Positions 11,358 to 26,747 of a stretch of DNA of 64,000 bases are shown here, piece by piece. Each line of letters starts with the position of its first letter. Within the stretch, counting starts at the first letter, position 1. Origin of the DNA: Tillus elongatus. Its lineage: Eukaryota; Arthropoda; Insecta; Coleoptera; Cleridae. The position numbers were made by a program, and so were the translations under genes. Location of the stretch: NCBI GenBank assembly GCA_964006375.1, contig OZ023266.1, positions 69,054,891-69,118,890 on the forward strand. The letters run 5' to 3'. The notes below the pieces were generated by a model, which saw only the letters and a list, made by a program, of their open reading frames with translations, was not told where the DNA came from and did no database searches.

Positions 11358-11402
11358 GTTATATAAAAGAGCAGTGCGAACGATAAACTTCAATTATCAG
11401 AC
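11358..11402 (+). promoter_or_regulatory. Possible RNA polymerase II core promoter
   Basis: TATATAAAAGAGC is followed about 30 bp later by a TCAATTATCAGACC initiator-like stretch. No convincing gene lies downstream, so this is weak evidence. Confidence 0.25.
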
Positions 11403-11522
11403 CGAAAATAAACATTTCCATACCATATCCTCCAAGGGATGCGATTCAAATTTAAACAGGCACGTAAAATGTTTGTTTGTCCCTTCACCAGGGATTGTAA
11501 TCTAATAACACCCGAGTGTACT

Positions 11523-11563
11523 TTATAAAACAGAAGAGCTGAATATCAAGTAGGTCATTCAGT
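11523..11563 (+). promoter_or_regulatory. Possible TATA plus initiator core promoter
   Basis: TTTATAAAACAG is followed 30-33 bp downstream by CATTCAGTTTT, an arthropod-style TCAGT initiator at the expected distance. The only downstream ATG frame (11637) is about 21 codons long. Confidence 0.3.
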
Positions 11564-12435
11564 TTTAACTGTTTTAGTTTCACTATTACATCGTGAACAT
11601 TCTTTTGTAATATTAAAAATTGTTATTTTTTCAAACTATGCTGCAGCAAAGGAAATTACGAGTATATTTTGTTGCAATAAAACTAGAGAGTTTCCGTAGA
11701 TAATGAAAATATGCACTATCTGCGCTATGTTCAGCATTCTTTTGAGAGAGACCCGCACTGGTTGCGATGGAATGATATGCGGCACGCCGTAAAATTACAC
11801 ATTGGATACATAGTATAAAATTTAATGTGAAGGCATTATTAATCTGTGGGGAATTCAGCTGAAATTTTAATTGGCGAAGGTAGGGGGATTTAATTGCAGA
11901 TGGGGAACAGAGTAGCTTATATGTGCTGCTTGTTGTGTTATTGTGGCAATAGACGACTATTTGTTCGGCCAGCGACAATAAAAGTGGTGCTGATAATTTC
12001 AACAAAAAATAAAATTCATAGGTAAAAAATACACTGTAAATTAGCAATAAAATTTAAGTTGCCATAACTATGAAAAGTCGGGATAGACTATCGCGGTATA
12101 GAGAACAATTTTTGTAGAAATAAAAAGAGCTTAGTTAAATGGTTAATAAATGTTGAAAAAACTATCTATACATGGTGTTTCATAACCTTCTAGACAAAAT
12201 CCATGTATCCTAACCCAAATTTGAGACGAAAATGTTTTATTAAAGTTCTTCGATTGTTGCTTCGGTTTCGAAATATATAGTGTTAAAAATCTTCTATTAT
12301 TTGTCTAATTGATACAACAATATAAATTTTTTTGATGAATTATTAAAACAAATTAAATAATGATATCACATGAATAAAAGTAAAATACATTTCGGAAAAA
12401 ATCCTCCATGAGCGCGAGTCGTATGAAAACCGTAA

Positions 12436-12730
12436 AACTACGCAGTTGAGTCCTATGCAGTTTCAGTAGAAGTAGTATAAACAAGCTGATTAAGGTGATC
12501 TCAGAAATAAAAGCCCAAAGGACCAGCTAACGGATGGCCATGAGTGAAGTCAACCAACGATCAGGATATTTTTTATCCAAAAACACCTACCGCAAAATGA
12601 GCGGAGGCGCCGTCATGCATGAACCGCGTTAAAACTCTCGTTCTTCATGGCACTGCTTTCATCAATCCTTTCAATTCATCTCCGAGGAAATTGGTTTAAA
12701 AACCAAATCAGTGTTTAGTATTTTGGTACC
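12436..12730 (-). pseudogene. Mariner (DD41D-like) fragment, heavily decayed
   Basis: On the minus strand I read FMHDGASAHFAVGVF around the second catalytic Asp, then, after a frameshift, LDKKYPDRWL. HPLAGPLGFYF then matches the SPDLTPLDF block with the third Asp changed to Gly. Flanking sequence is not recognisable as transposon. Confidence 0.65.
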
Positions 12731-12749
12731 GCTTTATAAGTGAAGTCTT

Positions 12750-16801
<4,052 letters not shown>

Positions 16802-18020
16802 TACTCATTTGAAGAGATTGCAAAATTCAAAAGTCGGGATCTCCTTTTAAGACAATTCACTAAAACAGAGCGGATGCGACTGTAACCCAGCTTTAAGACG
16901 AAGAAATAAATGTAGGTGACTTTAATCTAGTTTAATTTGTATGAGAAGAGGTAAATTACTTTAATAGCTGCGTTGAACATTGAGCGAAGTGGCGCTTCAA
17001 GGAGTGAGTGTGACGTAGAAGTAGGAAGGCAATGCAGAACTCCATTTCAGATGCAAATTATCAAGTATACGTCTTGGCAATAATGGATTCCGCATTGGTA
17101 TTTACAGTATTATGGTGCATGTCATCTGCTCCCGCAGTAATCGTTACTTTGAATTATGACAACACCGCACATGCATGCTGCATGCAGCGTGTCATCATTC
17201 TGGTAATAAAGCTAAATGACAGGGTATTAGGAATGTTCGGTTTTACTCACTTGCAAATAACGAATTTTTCAACTATGAGCACCGCTAATGACATTATCTA
17301 CTAATCAATTTCGTTGTGAAATGAAACCCGCTTGCGTCCAGATTTGGAATTACACTTATTTTCGTACTTTTTCTAAATTTAATCAAATAGGTTAAATTTT
17401 CGAGAGGCTTGCTCTACATTAAAATGGATGTTTAACATGTTAATCAGAGCAAGTATTTACCCATTGCCTAGTTTCGTCTTTTTTGATAATTTTCGTAAAA
17501 ATTTTGTTTACTTAGAGATTAAAGACGTTTGGAAAACTAAACTGATTAAAAACATTATCAACCAATTGTGATAAAACTTTGCACGTGATTTTCTGTAAAT
17601 GGTTTGCATAAGATTCTTAGCTTGCTACACATCGAAAAGTTATCGAAAAGTACTTAGTCTACAATAAAAAAGGCTGGATGCGGCAAGTACGTTGTGGTAG
17701 TCAATTTTCATAAAAAGGTGAAAAAGATGTCTTTTCTTAATAAAAACAGGCATCAAATTTGATGACCAGTAGTAACAATGTACCATATTTCATAAAAATA
17801 ACTTTATTGTTTCTCACCATTACATGCTCTCTATAAATTCGACTCGTCATTCTATCATGATCTATTCGTTCTATGTGTACAAACCATCTACGCACGCTGC
17901 TCCAGTGGGGGATTACCGCACAGCCCAATAAGAAATTTAATAATATATAATATTAGATTTTCAGATAAGCTCACGGAGGGCTTATAGCTTTTTTTTCTGA
18001 AACGTGCTTAGAAAACCACA
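16802..18020. other. TA-core fragments; otherwise no gene
   Basis: 16802-16860 is the 3' module. 17672-17815 is a 5'-subunit fragment (GGATGCGGCAAGTACGTTGT, ATGTACCATATTTCAT). Between them and after, short open frames show no motif. Confidence 0.5.
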
Positions 18021-18380
18021 AGAAAATTTTCCAGACCAGAAGTGAATAGGGGCGATGGGCGGGAAGAAGAAAAAAAAAATGCGAAAAAACAACTTAGCTG
18101 GATCTTTTTAGGCTGCCTTTATTCATAACATTTTTACCCCACGCAGAACCATTACTCGCCTCAGCTCCACTAACTCTCTTGGGGGCTGCCCCCAAGAAAT
18201 TATTCTTGTGGTTTATACATTGAGGGTGGTTGAGTGCATGCAGTAGGGGGTGGAAAACCCACAGGACAAAGCACCCACCCCCGTCACATGCTAGCAGAGC
18301 CCTTCCCCAAACACGGGGGGATTCAAAGTCGGGATCTCCCCATTAGTGAATTTTTTCTACAAAAATTCACTAAAAATTAT
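18021..18380. other. GC-richer island with strong hairpin, then TA-core 3' module
   Basis: CTTGGGGG-CTG-CCCCCAAG at about 18178-18197 is a perfect 8-bp GC-rich stem-loop. The surrounding sequence (CACCCACCCCCGTCACATGC) is unlike the AT-rich background. From 18312 the text is the TA-core 3' module (AAAGTCGGGATCTCCCCATT). I do not recognise the island. Confidence 0.4.
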
Positions 18381-18550
18381 CTTAAATAAATACCGTTCAG
18401 TTCATAATACCGTTTATTCGCTGTGGAGTCATGTTTACAACACAACACCACACAAAAAAAAATTAAGATAATAGTTCTGATTTAACTGTTATTTCATATA
18501 AAATAAATCCGTAAATGATGTATTCCAAAATTTTTGAGCAAAGTTACACA

Positions 18551-20750
18551 AAGGGGTATGGTCATTTTTTTAGCGGCCACGAATAAAAGTAGCATATTTT
18601 GATAGTACCGTGTACAATATATGCAACAGTGGTAAAAAAATATTTCAAAAGTGCACCGGAGCTGAGATATACAGGGTGATTTATTAGGTGAGCGACATTC
18701 ATATCTCGGTAACTATGGCAACTAGAGCTTCGCGGAAAAAACTGTTTGCAAGTTTTTTTAAGTACAATTCAGGTGATATTTTTTTATTTTCTGAATCTTG
18801 CCAACAAATTGTACTTTTTCTGATGGAAATGTTTGAAGGCTGCTATCTCAAAATATCCCTATTACAATGTTATCTTTTTTTACTTTTCCTGAAACCCCGA
18901 GTCTTGTTCTATATTAGTTATGGACCTCTTATACAGGGTATGCACGGGAATTGTTTAGAATAGATATCGCCGCCATTATTGGATGTACAATGTGATTCAA
19001 AGATGGAAATTTGTTCAGATTTTCATGAGCATCTCGATTCTGACGCAAAAAAAAACCATCGCATTGAGTTGCTGAGATTGACATATTAGGTTTATTTTTC
19101 TAAGCGAAACGCTAGGTATTATCCCGGCTAGTTCAACTGCAATTTCTATTGTCCATTTTATGATGCTAACACGTTCTAGTCGATTCTGCATACTTCCAGC
19201 GATATCTAGATCTGGATATTCTTGTTCACGAGAATCGTTTACAATAGTCATCTCCGTTACTATTGGAGCTGCAATGTGGTTCAATTGGGGAAAGTTGTTT
19301 AACTTTTTACGTGTATCTCGATTCTGATGTAAAAAAAAAACATTTCGCAGAGAAATCTCGAAGGGGTATGGTCATTCTACATTTGGCTTTGGGATGATCA
19401 CTTTTTTAGTGGCCACAAATAAAGCTATCATGCCTTGATAGTACCTCACACAACATATGTAATAGCGGTAAAAAAATATTTGAACAGTGCATCGGAACCG
19501 TGATATACAGAATGATTCATTGGGCAAGCGACATTCATATCTCGCTAACTATGACAACAACAGCTTCGGAAAAAAACATTCGAAAGGTTTTTATCTGAAT
19601 TTCTCATTTTAGTAGCATCCTCTTCATTTCTAAGAATTAGGGATTTCAGAGAAAGTTAGAAAGATAACATTGTAATGGGAAAATTTTGAAATAACAGCTC
19701 TCAAAAGCTTCATCCGAAAAAGCGTCATCTGGTGGCAAGAATAAGAATAAGAAAATAAAAAATATTACCTGAGTTGCACTGGAAAAACCTTTCGAATGTT
19801 TTTCCCGAAGCTCTTGTTGCCATAGTTACCGAGATATGAATGTCGCTGACCTAATGAATCACTGTATATATCACGGCTCCGATGCACTTTTCAAATATTT
19901 TTTTACCGCCATTACATATGTTGTGTGAGATACTATCAAGACATAATAGTTTTATTTGTGGCCACTAAAAAAGTTATCATCCCAAAACCAAATCTAAAAT
20001 GACCATACCCCTTCGAGATTTCTCTGCGCAAAGACAACTTTCCCCAATTGAACCACATTGTAGCTCGAATAGTAACGGACATGACTATTGTAAACAATTC
20101 CCGTAAACAAGCATATTCATATCTAGATATCTCTGGAAGTAAGCAGAATCGACTAAAACGTGTTAGCATTATATGGACAATCGAATTTTCAGTTGAACTA
20201 GCCTGGAAAATACCTAGCGTTCCACTTAGAAAAATAAACTTAATATGTCAATCTCATCAATTGCATGCGCAATTGTTTTTTTTTTGTCGTCAGAATCGAG
20301 ATGAACGTGAAAAGCTGAACAATTTTCCATATTTGAATCACATTGTACCTCCAATAATGACTGATATGGCTATTCTAAACTATTCCCGTGAACACCCTGT
20401 ATAATTGGTTCGTAACTAATATAGAACAAGACTCGGGGTTTCAGGAAAAGTAAAGAAATATAACATTGTAATAGGAATATTTTGAGATAACAGCCTTCAA
20501 AAAGCTTCATCCGAAAAAGCGCCATCTGGTGGCAAGAATAAGAAAATTAAAAAAATATCGTCTAAATTGTACTTGAAAAAAACTTGCGAACAGTTTTTTC
20601 TTCGAAGCTCTAGTTATCATAGTTACTGATATATGAATGTCGCTCACCTAATGAATCACCCTGTATATCTCGGATCCGATGCACTTTTGAAATCTCTATT
20701 TACCACTGTTACATCCCCATCCCAAAACCTAATGTAAAATGACCATACCA
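18551..20750. mobile_element. 2.2-kb nested foldback element with mariner-like ends
   Basis: GGGGTATGGTCATTTTTTTA at 18553 is mirrored by AAAATGACCATACC at 20736, with arms converging near 19650. Inside lie further mirrored pairs: ACAGGGTGATTTATTAGG (18674) with CCTAATGAATCACCCTGT (about 20650), and CAGGGTATGCACGGGAATTG (18936) with CTATTCCCGTGAACACCCTG. In the centre is a smaller palindrome, about 19366-20015. Several mariner-type termini (CAGGGTG...) are therefore nested inside one another. Open frames of 77-118 codons lie only in the arms and show no transposase motif. It is a non-autonomous long-inverted-repeat element. Confidence 0.75.
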
Positions 20751-20937
20751 CTTTCTAATAAATTTTATTTAAAACACCAAATGGCAATCTGAAACTATAG
20801 GTGATATCCGCATTTGGAATACACATGAGGTATTACCCTCCTCTCGCATCTCTCTACCCGCAGAGTTACCAGACAAGCTGTCGATTCCATGAACTTTGTG
20901 ATAAATCGGCATAAAATTCGCAAAAGATATTAAAAAA

Positions 20938-22172
<1,235 letters not shown>

Positions 22173-22950
22173 TGCTAAATACCACCTCAATTTGCATTAT
22201 TAATAACGTTGGTCTAACATCATGGCTACTATCAGGAAATAATAATGCAATATTGTGTAGCTGAGTTGTTATATATACATGACTTGTCAATAACGAAACA
22301 GAACTCAGAATGATATTCACCTTGTCATGCAGCATGTTACCCAGTTCAAGCAAACTCCCACAGAAACCATTACTTTGTACGTGGCACATGCATTGTATGA
22401 TATTATTTGTCAATTCGGCTAGTGGCAGGTTATTGGAGATAACAAGTTTCGGTATATTATACAGCATATTAGTTGAGCGATTCGATATGACGTCTACAAA
22501 GATAAACGTATTGCCACTGACATGGCAGTACTTATTTCAATTATTCATAAATAAAAATGCTACTGTAGCTATTATACGACGAATTTGCAGGCGAAGTGGC
22601 GTCAGACATTTGTGCCATTAAACGTGAATTTTAGGATGTTAAAAAATGTTTATTAGTTAGCCTGAAAAAAAAAATTAGTTGCTAATGGTAGCAACCATCG
22701 TATTTTAGAAAAAAGCAACATCTAAAAGTTGAATAGTGACAAAACTATGAATTGTTTAAAATGGCATGTCTAAAAAAAGCTAGGCTTCAAAAAAATGTCG
22801 GTCAGCTATTAGGTATTTTTTTTCGAAAGGGTTATCGGGCAAACAATTGTTTTCTGATATGATAGAAACCTTAGACGACCAATGTCCTTCGTATGCTACT
22901 ACTAATATCTGAGTTGCAAAATTCAAAAGAATGTAACATGTCGCGTGTAT
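22173..22950 (-). other. Unrecognised minus-strand open frame and flank
   Basis: A frame of 126 codons (22467-22087) runs into the adjoining repeat; its first ~95 residues include LPLAELTNNIIQCMCHVQSN and LTSHVYITTQLHNIALLFPD. These look protein-like but belong to no family I know. Upstream sequence is interrupted by stops. It could be a decayed exon. Confidence 0.25.
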
Positions 22951-23018
22951 TAAATAAGCGTGACATGTCACACGCGTCAACGCCGTTGACTTTTAAGCTT
23001 CTGAATCAACCCCTTTTG

Positions 23019-23052
23019 TGACGTCAGCGCCCACGTCCCTTCAGTGACGTCA
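23019..23052. promoter_or_regulatory. Paired perfect CRE sites (TGACGTCA)
   Basis: TGACGTCA occurs at 23019-23026 and 23045-23052, 26 bp apart, in a locally GC-rich stretch just upstream of the minisatellite. This is the classical CREB/ATF palindrome. The pairing suggests a promoter or LTR U3 region. Confidence 0.5.
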
Positions 23053-23254
23053 AACTCGGCGGTCGGTTACTCTACCGCACCCAACTCACTGGAACACGCC
23101 TGCATTCGAGCTAATTTTGTAATGTGTCTGCGATAAGAGAATCCTCATATACGCTTGCAATGCATGCCACGAATGCCACGCTCTCTTCTGTTTAAAATCG
23201 GCCAAGAGATGAAATATTACAGTTAAATTTTAGTCGGAAAACAGCATGCCTAAA

Positions 23255-23860
23255 TGGAACCACGCTAGGGAGGAGACCCCCTTCAACAACATCGCTAGGG
23301 AGGAGCCCCCTTCAACATACCGCTAGGGACGAGCCCCCTTCAATACCATTGCTAGGTACGAGAACACCATCGCTAGGGACGAGCCCCATTCAACACCATC
23401 GCTAGGGACGAGCCCCCTTCAACACGATCGCCAGAGAGGAGCCCCGTCAACAACAACATTGTTAAGGAACCTCCTCAACAACAACACCGTTAAGGAGCCC
23501 AACAACAACCCCGTTAAGGAGCCCCCTAAATGGCACACCGTTAAGGAGCCCCATCAACAACAACAACACCGTTAAGGAGCCCCATCAAGAACACCTCACT
23601 GAACCCGTTAAGGAGCCCCCTCAACAACAGCACCGTTAAGGAGCCCCCTCAACAACAACACCGTTAAGGAGCCCCCTAAATGGCACATCGTTAAGGAGCC
23701 CCTTCAACACCATCTACAGGGGAGAGCCCCCTCAACAACAACATCGTTAAGGAGCCCCTGAATGCCACACCGTTAAGGAGCCCCCTCAACAATACCACCG
23801 TTCAGTAGCAACACTTCACTGAATAAAAAAACCGCTAGGGAGGAGACCCCTTCACCCCCT
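23255..23860 (+). repeat. GC-rich minisatellite (CGTTAAGGAGCCCC / CGCTAGGGAGGAGCCCC)
   Basis: About 20 imperfect units of 20-35 bp in two variants: CGCTAGGGACGAGCCCCCTT in the first part and CCGTTAAGGAGCCCCCTCAA in the second, separated by CAACAACAA. The ATG at 23246 opens MPKWNHAREETPFNNIAREE and stops after 26 codons. In other frames pieces such as NNNTVKEP recur with stops, so it is not an intact protein. Confidence 0.85.
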
Positions 23861-23872
23861 CAACCTAAAGCT

Positions 23873-23923
23873 GTAAGTTAAGTACACTATTTATCTGTGG
23901 TTTTTTTTTTTTTTTTGTTGTAG
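23873..23923 (+). other. Consensus 51-nt intron after the minisatellite
   Basis: The donor GCT|GTAAGTTAAG is followed by a 16-base T run and GTTGTAG|GG. This is a near-ideal insect mini-intron with polypyrimidine tract. A polyadenylation signal AATAAA follows at 24047-24052. Together with the CRE pair upstream, it suggests a spliced, possibly non-coding, transcript through the minisatellite. Confidence 0.5.
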
Positions 23924-24431
23924 GGTATGCTCCACAATTCATTTTTACTGTGTTATATGCCATGTCAAAGTAATCGATTCATATTTTTCTTTTATCCAAT
24001 TTGCTTGAGTCAATTTGCTGCATTGTATAGATTAAATAACCTTTTAAATAAACTGATTTTATTCATAATACCTGATTTTTATTTGTACATCTTGAAACCT
24101 ACCAACTGCAAGTGCCTAAACCCAAGCCCTGAGATAATTTGTGTCATATTATATTATGTTTATTATATATAATTATTTTTCGTTATACTGCCACCCAAAC
24201 AGTAGGGCATTTTTTACAGTTAAATTTATTTTTTAGTTATAAGAGAGCGATCGAATGTCAAAGACGAGCACCGTTTTGCAAGACCAATTTCTGTGACGAC
24301 TCAAGAAATCGTTAATTCTGTCAACTAAATAACCCTAGACGATCCACGTGTAGATTAAATGTCGGACATTTCCCATAAATGTGCGCCTCACATTATTTAT
24401 GGAATGACAAAGCAATTTTTTTACATTTTTT

Positions 24432-24530
24432 AACATCGGTCTATTTCCACCACTATGGCCAATCACCGACGCCAGAAAGCAGTCTGAACTCACTATGGTA
24501 CAAATTTTGCCTTGTCAACGTTCTGCTAAA
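24432..24530 (-). repeat. Fragment of tRNA-SINE family 1
   Basis: CCAATCACCGACGCCAGAAA on the plus strand is the inverse of the 3' part (GGCGTCGGTGATTGG) of the SINE at 54762. Confidence 0.65.
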
Positions 24531-24680
24531 TTTGTAGGTCTAAGCGAAAATAAAGTTTCTGATTTAAAATGTTATTGAATTTTCTACAACGGTAGGCGGA
24601 GTACGCTTCAATATACTCTTCACTAAATATGCAACCTAAGCGTTACAAATAAAAAAAATTATTTGCTAGGTACATCAACA

Positions 24681-24815
24681 GGCCGAATAGCTCAGTTTGC
24701 GAGTAACCTCTATAATTGAACTGGGAGACCGCGCCTTCGAGTCCCGTATTCAGACAGTCGGCTTATTCTACTAGAATGTGGAAAGGCCGGATTCTGATGT
24801 CTTATGACTGGTGTC

Positions 24816-24820
<5 letters not shown>
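24681..24820 (+). mobile_element. tRNA-derived SINE (family 2)
   Basis: The head shows an A-box-like GGCCGAATAGCTCAGTTTGC and a B-box-like CTTCGAGTCCCG, then a family-specific body (GTATTCAGACAGTCGGCTTA, GGAAAGGCCGGATTCTGATG). It ends TGGTGTCCTTTA at the (TA)n tract. A second copy lies on the minus strand at 62450-62612. The tRNA part does not fold as a clean tRNA, so it is a SINE and not a tRNA gene. Confidence 0.75.

Positions 24821-24882
<62 letters not shown>
24820..24882. repeat. (TA)n microsatellite (SINE tail)
   Basis: TA run directly following the SINE body. Confidence 0.95.
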
Positions 24883-24883
<1 letters not shown>

Positions 24884-24968
24884 CCTGATCGGGCTGGCTA
24901 ACGAACCTGTCCCCGGTCTTAACAAAATGAAGATTTGTTTTTTGGATTATCGCTCACACAATACATAC

Positions 24969-24969
<1 letters not shown>

Positions 24970-25040
<71 letters not shown>
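24970..25040. repeat. (TA)n microsatellite
   Basis: TA run; the left flank GGGCTGGCTAACGAACCTGT is TA-core left-module text. Confidence 0.95.
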
Positions 25041-25041
<1 letters not shown>

Positions 25042-25192
25042 CAGGTGTCCCATTTCTTAACGTTAACTACTGGAATTTCGTAAACGGCAAGCGATAGAGA
25101 GTTGATTAAATTACAAAAAAGTTACGCAATTTAACGACCATTCTGCACCTGCTTTCTAAGACTAGATAGATGCATTTTCACCACAATTAGAA

Positions 25193-25236
25193 TTGTAGAG
25201 CGGTTTCGCTCTAACTAGAGCTCGTCAGTATGGTAT
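25193..25236 (-). ncRNA. Hammerhead motif, array 1 copy 1
   Basis: CTGACGA, stem II GCTCTAGTTAGAGC, GAAAC, then CGCTC in place of CGGTC. The core is intact but stem I and stem III pairing is weak, so this copy is probably slow or dead. Confidence 0.65.
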
Positions 25237-25498
25237 ACCAATTGCAGCGAGAAAACACCTATAAAGTTACACGGTTATGGTAGCCAACCTCACAGCACAT
25301 AGTGAGATAGATGTTAGACAGGAGTCGCCATTTCTTTGCGGAACTAAGTAGTATGTTGTCACGTCAGCTTCAAATAACCCAAAATAGAGACTGTGTACAA
25401 CCAACTAACAATTTAAATTGTCAGCCCTGGCCCATTTCTTCCCTAATATAAGAATAATGTATGTAAGACTAGATATATGCATTCTCACCACAATTAGA

Positions 25499-25541
25499 AC
25501 CGTAGACCGGTTTCGCTCTAATTAGAGCTCGTCCGTACGGT
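25499..25541 (-). ncRNA. Hammerhead motif, array 1 copy 2
   Basis: ACCGTA (stem I), CGGACGA (core, one change from CTGACGA), GCTCTAATTAGAGC (perfect stem II), GAAAC, CGGTC, then TACGGT (stem I partner). All stems pair; the single core change U4 to G would impair cleavage. Confidence 0.7.
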
Positions 25542-25771
25542 ATACCATTTGCAGCGAGAAAACACCTATAAGGTAATACGGCTATGGTAGCCAACCTGAC
25601 AGTACATAATGAGATGTAAGACAGGAGTCGCCATCTAGTTGCGGAACCAACTAGTATGTTGTCGCGACAGCTCCAAGTAACACAAAATGTTATAAAATAG
25701 AAATGTGTACAACCAACTAATAATTTTATAAATTGTCAGCCCCGGTCTATTTCTTCCCTGATATAGGGACA

Positions 25772-25772
<1 letters not shown>

Positions 25773-25842
<70 letters not shown>
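25773..25842. repeat. (TA)n microsatellite
   Basis: TA run at the edge of the tandem array. Confidence 0.95.
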
Positions 25843-25844
<2 letters not shown>

Positions 25845-26747
25845 TTTTAAGGGAACATTTTGGGTTTTCATTCGGAAAGAAAATTATCTCAAAAAAATAG
25901 AAAAGTCATCGTAACCAAATTTGGTACGTAAGTTTACGATATTAAAGGAAAACTAGGTTTCCTTTAATATCGTAAAAAGAAAGGTTTCCTGAAAAACCTT
26001 GCTCACGTCCGTTACCATACTTTTGAGCTGATGGTGCTCCCGGTTAGTGTGGAGATTGTATTTGGCAGTGAATTTTAGCAAGAATAATATGCCATGCCTT
26101 AATACTAGGGCCTCCCTAGGGAACCAGTAAGCAGGGATAGACGATATAATATTTGGAGTCCTCCAGAATCCAAGATACTTCTGAAATATATAGCCACATA
26201 GTGGGCTACGCTTAGTGTATTATGAAGTCAACCCGATCGAAAATATACAATTGATCTTATTATTACCAAATCAACTAAAAAGGAACTGCATTTAATTCCA
26301 TCCACAATTTGTTTATTAATACTTGGGTAAATGGACAGACTAGAAAAAATATTATAGTGACATACGCTGATAATTTTTCCATAGGAATCAATAAACGGCG
26401 GGGATTGTATCTATGTATCTTAGGATGCTATTAAAAAGTTTAAAGCTGACCATTTCTTAAATTAGCATCCTTTTACGGTTTCACAGTGCGATATCATTTG
26501 TTTATCGTACTTGTATCCTTTAGTTTGCTAATACATTTTGTAAAGATTTTTTCTCTCTACAAGTATCTCTGGGATACTTATTCAGCCAACAAAACAAAAT
26601 TATTCCAAATTGTCAGAGTTTTATTATAACCGAAAATAGATGGTTGCAACGAAGCTGAAGGTTCTTCTGAGCACTACTTGCTTAAATTGCTAAAATAGTA
26701 TTATTTGCACCTTGAAAAGACTGGAATGATTACGAGACACTTGTATA
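25843..26747. other. No gene; perfect 19-bp hairpin at 25933-25976
   Basis: 25843-26000 has AACCAAATTTGGTACGTA text shared with 35600-35700. Arms TTTACGATATTAAAGGAAA (25933-25951) and their exact inverse (25958-25976) flank a 6-base loop. Beyond 26000 I recognise nothing. Confidence 0.5.

Larger units (their letters stand above)
10906..12435. other. AT-rich, no recognisable gene; TA-core terminus at 10930
   Basis: The inverted terminal motif TTACCATAACGCACTCGCTA lies at about 10940. The rest lacks recognisable repeats. A 138-codon minus frame (11631-12047) shows no family motif and I do not call it a gene. Two possible core promoters are listed separately. Confidence 0.4.
25155..25775 (-). 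repeat. Tandem ~307-bp repeat with hammerhead motifs (retrozyme-like array 1)
   Basis: Two tandem monomers: AAGACTAGATAGATGCATTT at 25158 recurs as AAGACTAGATATATGCATTC at 25466. GGAGTCGCCAT, TAGTATGTTGTCGC and TGTCAGCCC recur at the same period. On the minus strand each monomer carries CTGANGA, a palindromic GCTCTA...AGAGC stem, and GAAAC plus CGGTC. This is the architecture of a type I hammerhead with a minimal stem III. Animal retrozymes and HHR satellites have monomers of this size. The right edge runs into (TA)n. Non-coding. Confidence 0.8.

Noticed and set aside
11631..12047. 138-codon minus-strand frame
   Set aside because: No family resemblance, no convincing start or splice context, and the composition is typical of random AT-rich frames.
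24681..24760. tRNA genes (also 33018, 49338, 54762, 62800)
   Set aside because: A and B boxes are present but no acceptor stem or clean cloverleaf forms, and copies share long non-tRNA bodies. They are SINE heads.
25933..25976. microRNA precursor
   Set aside because: The perfect 19-bp stem with 6-base loop is shorter than an animal pre-miRNA and lies in a dispersed repeat.
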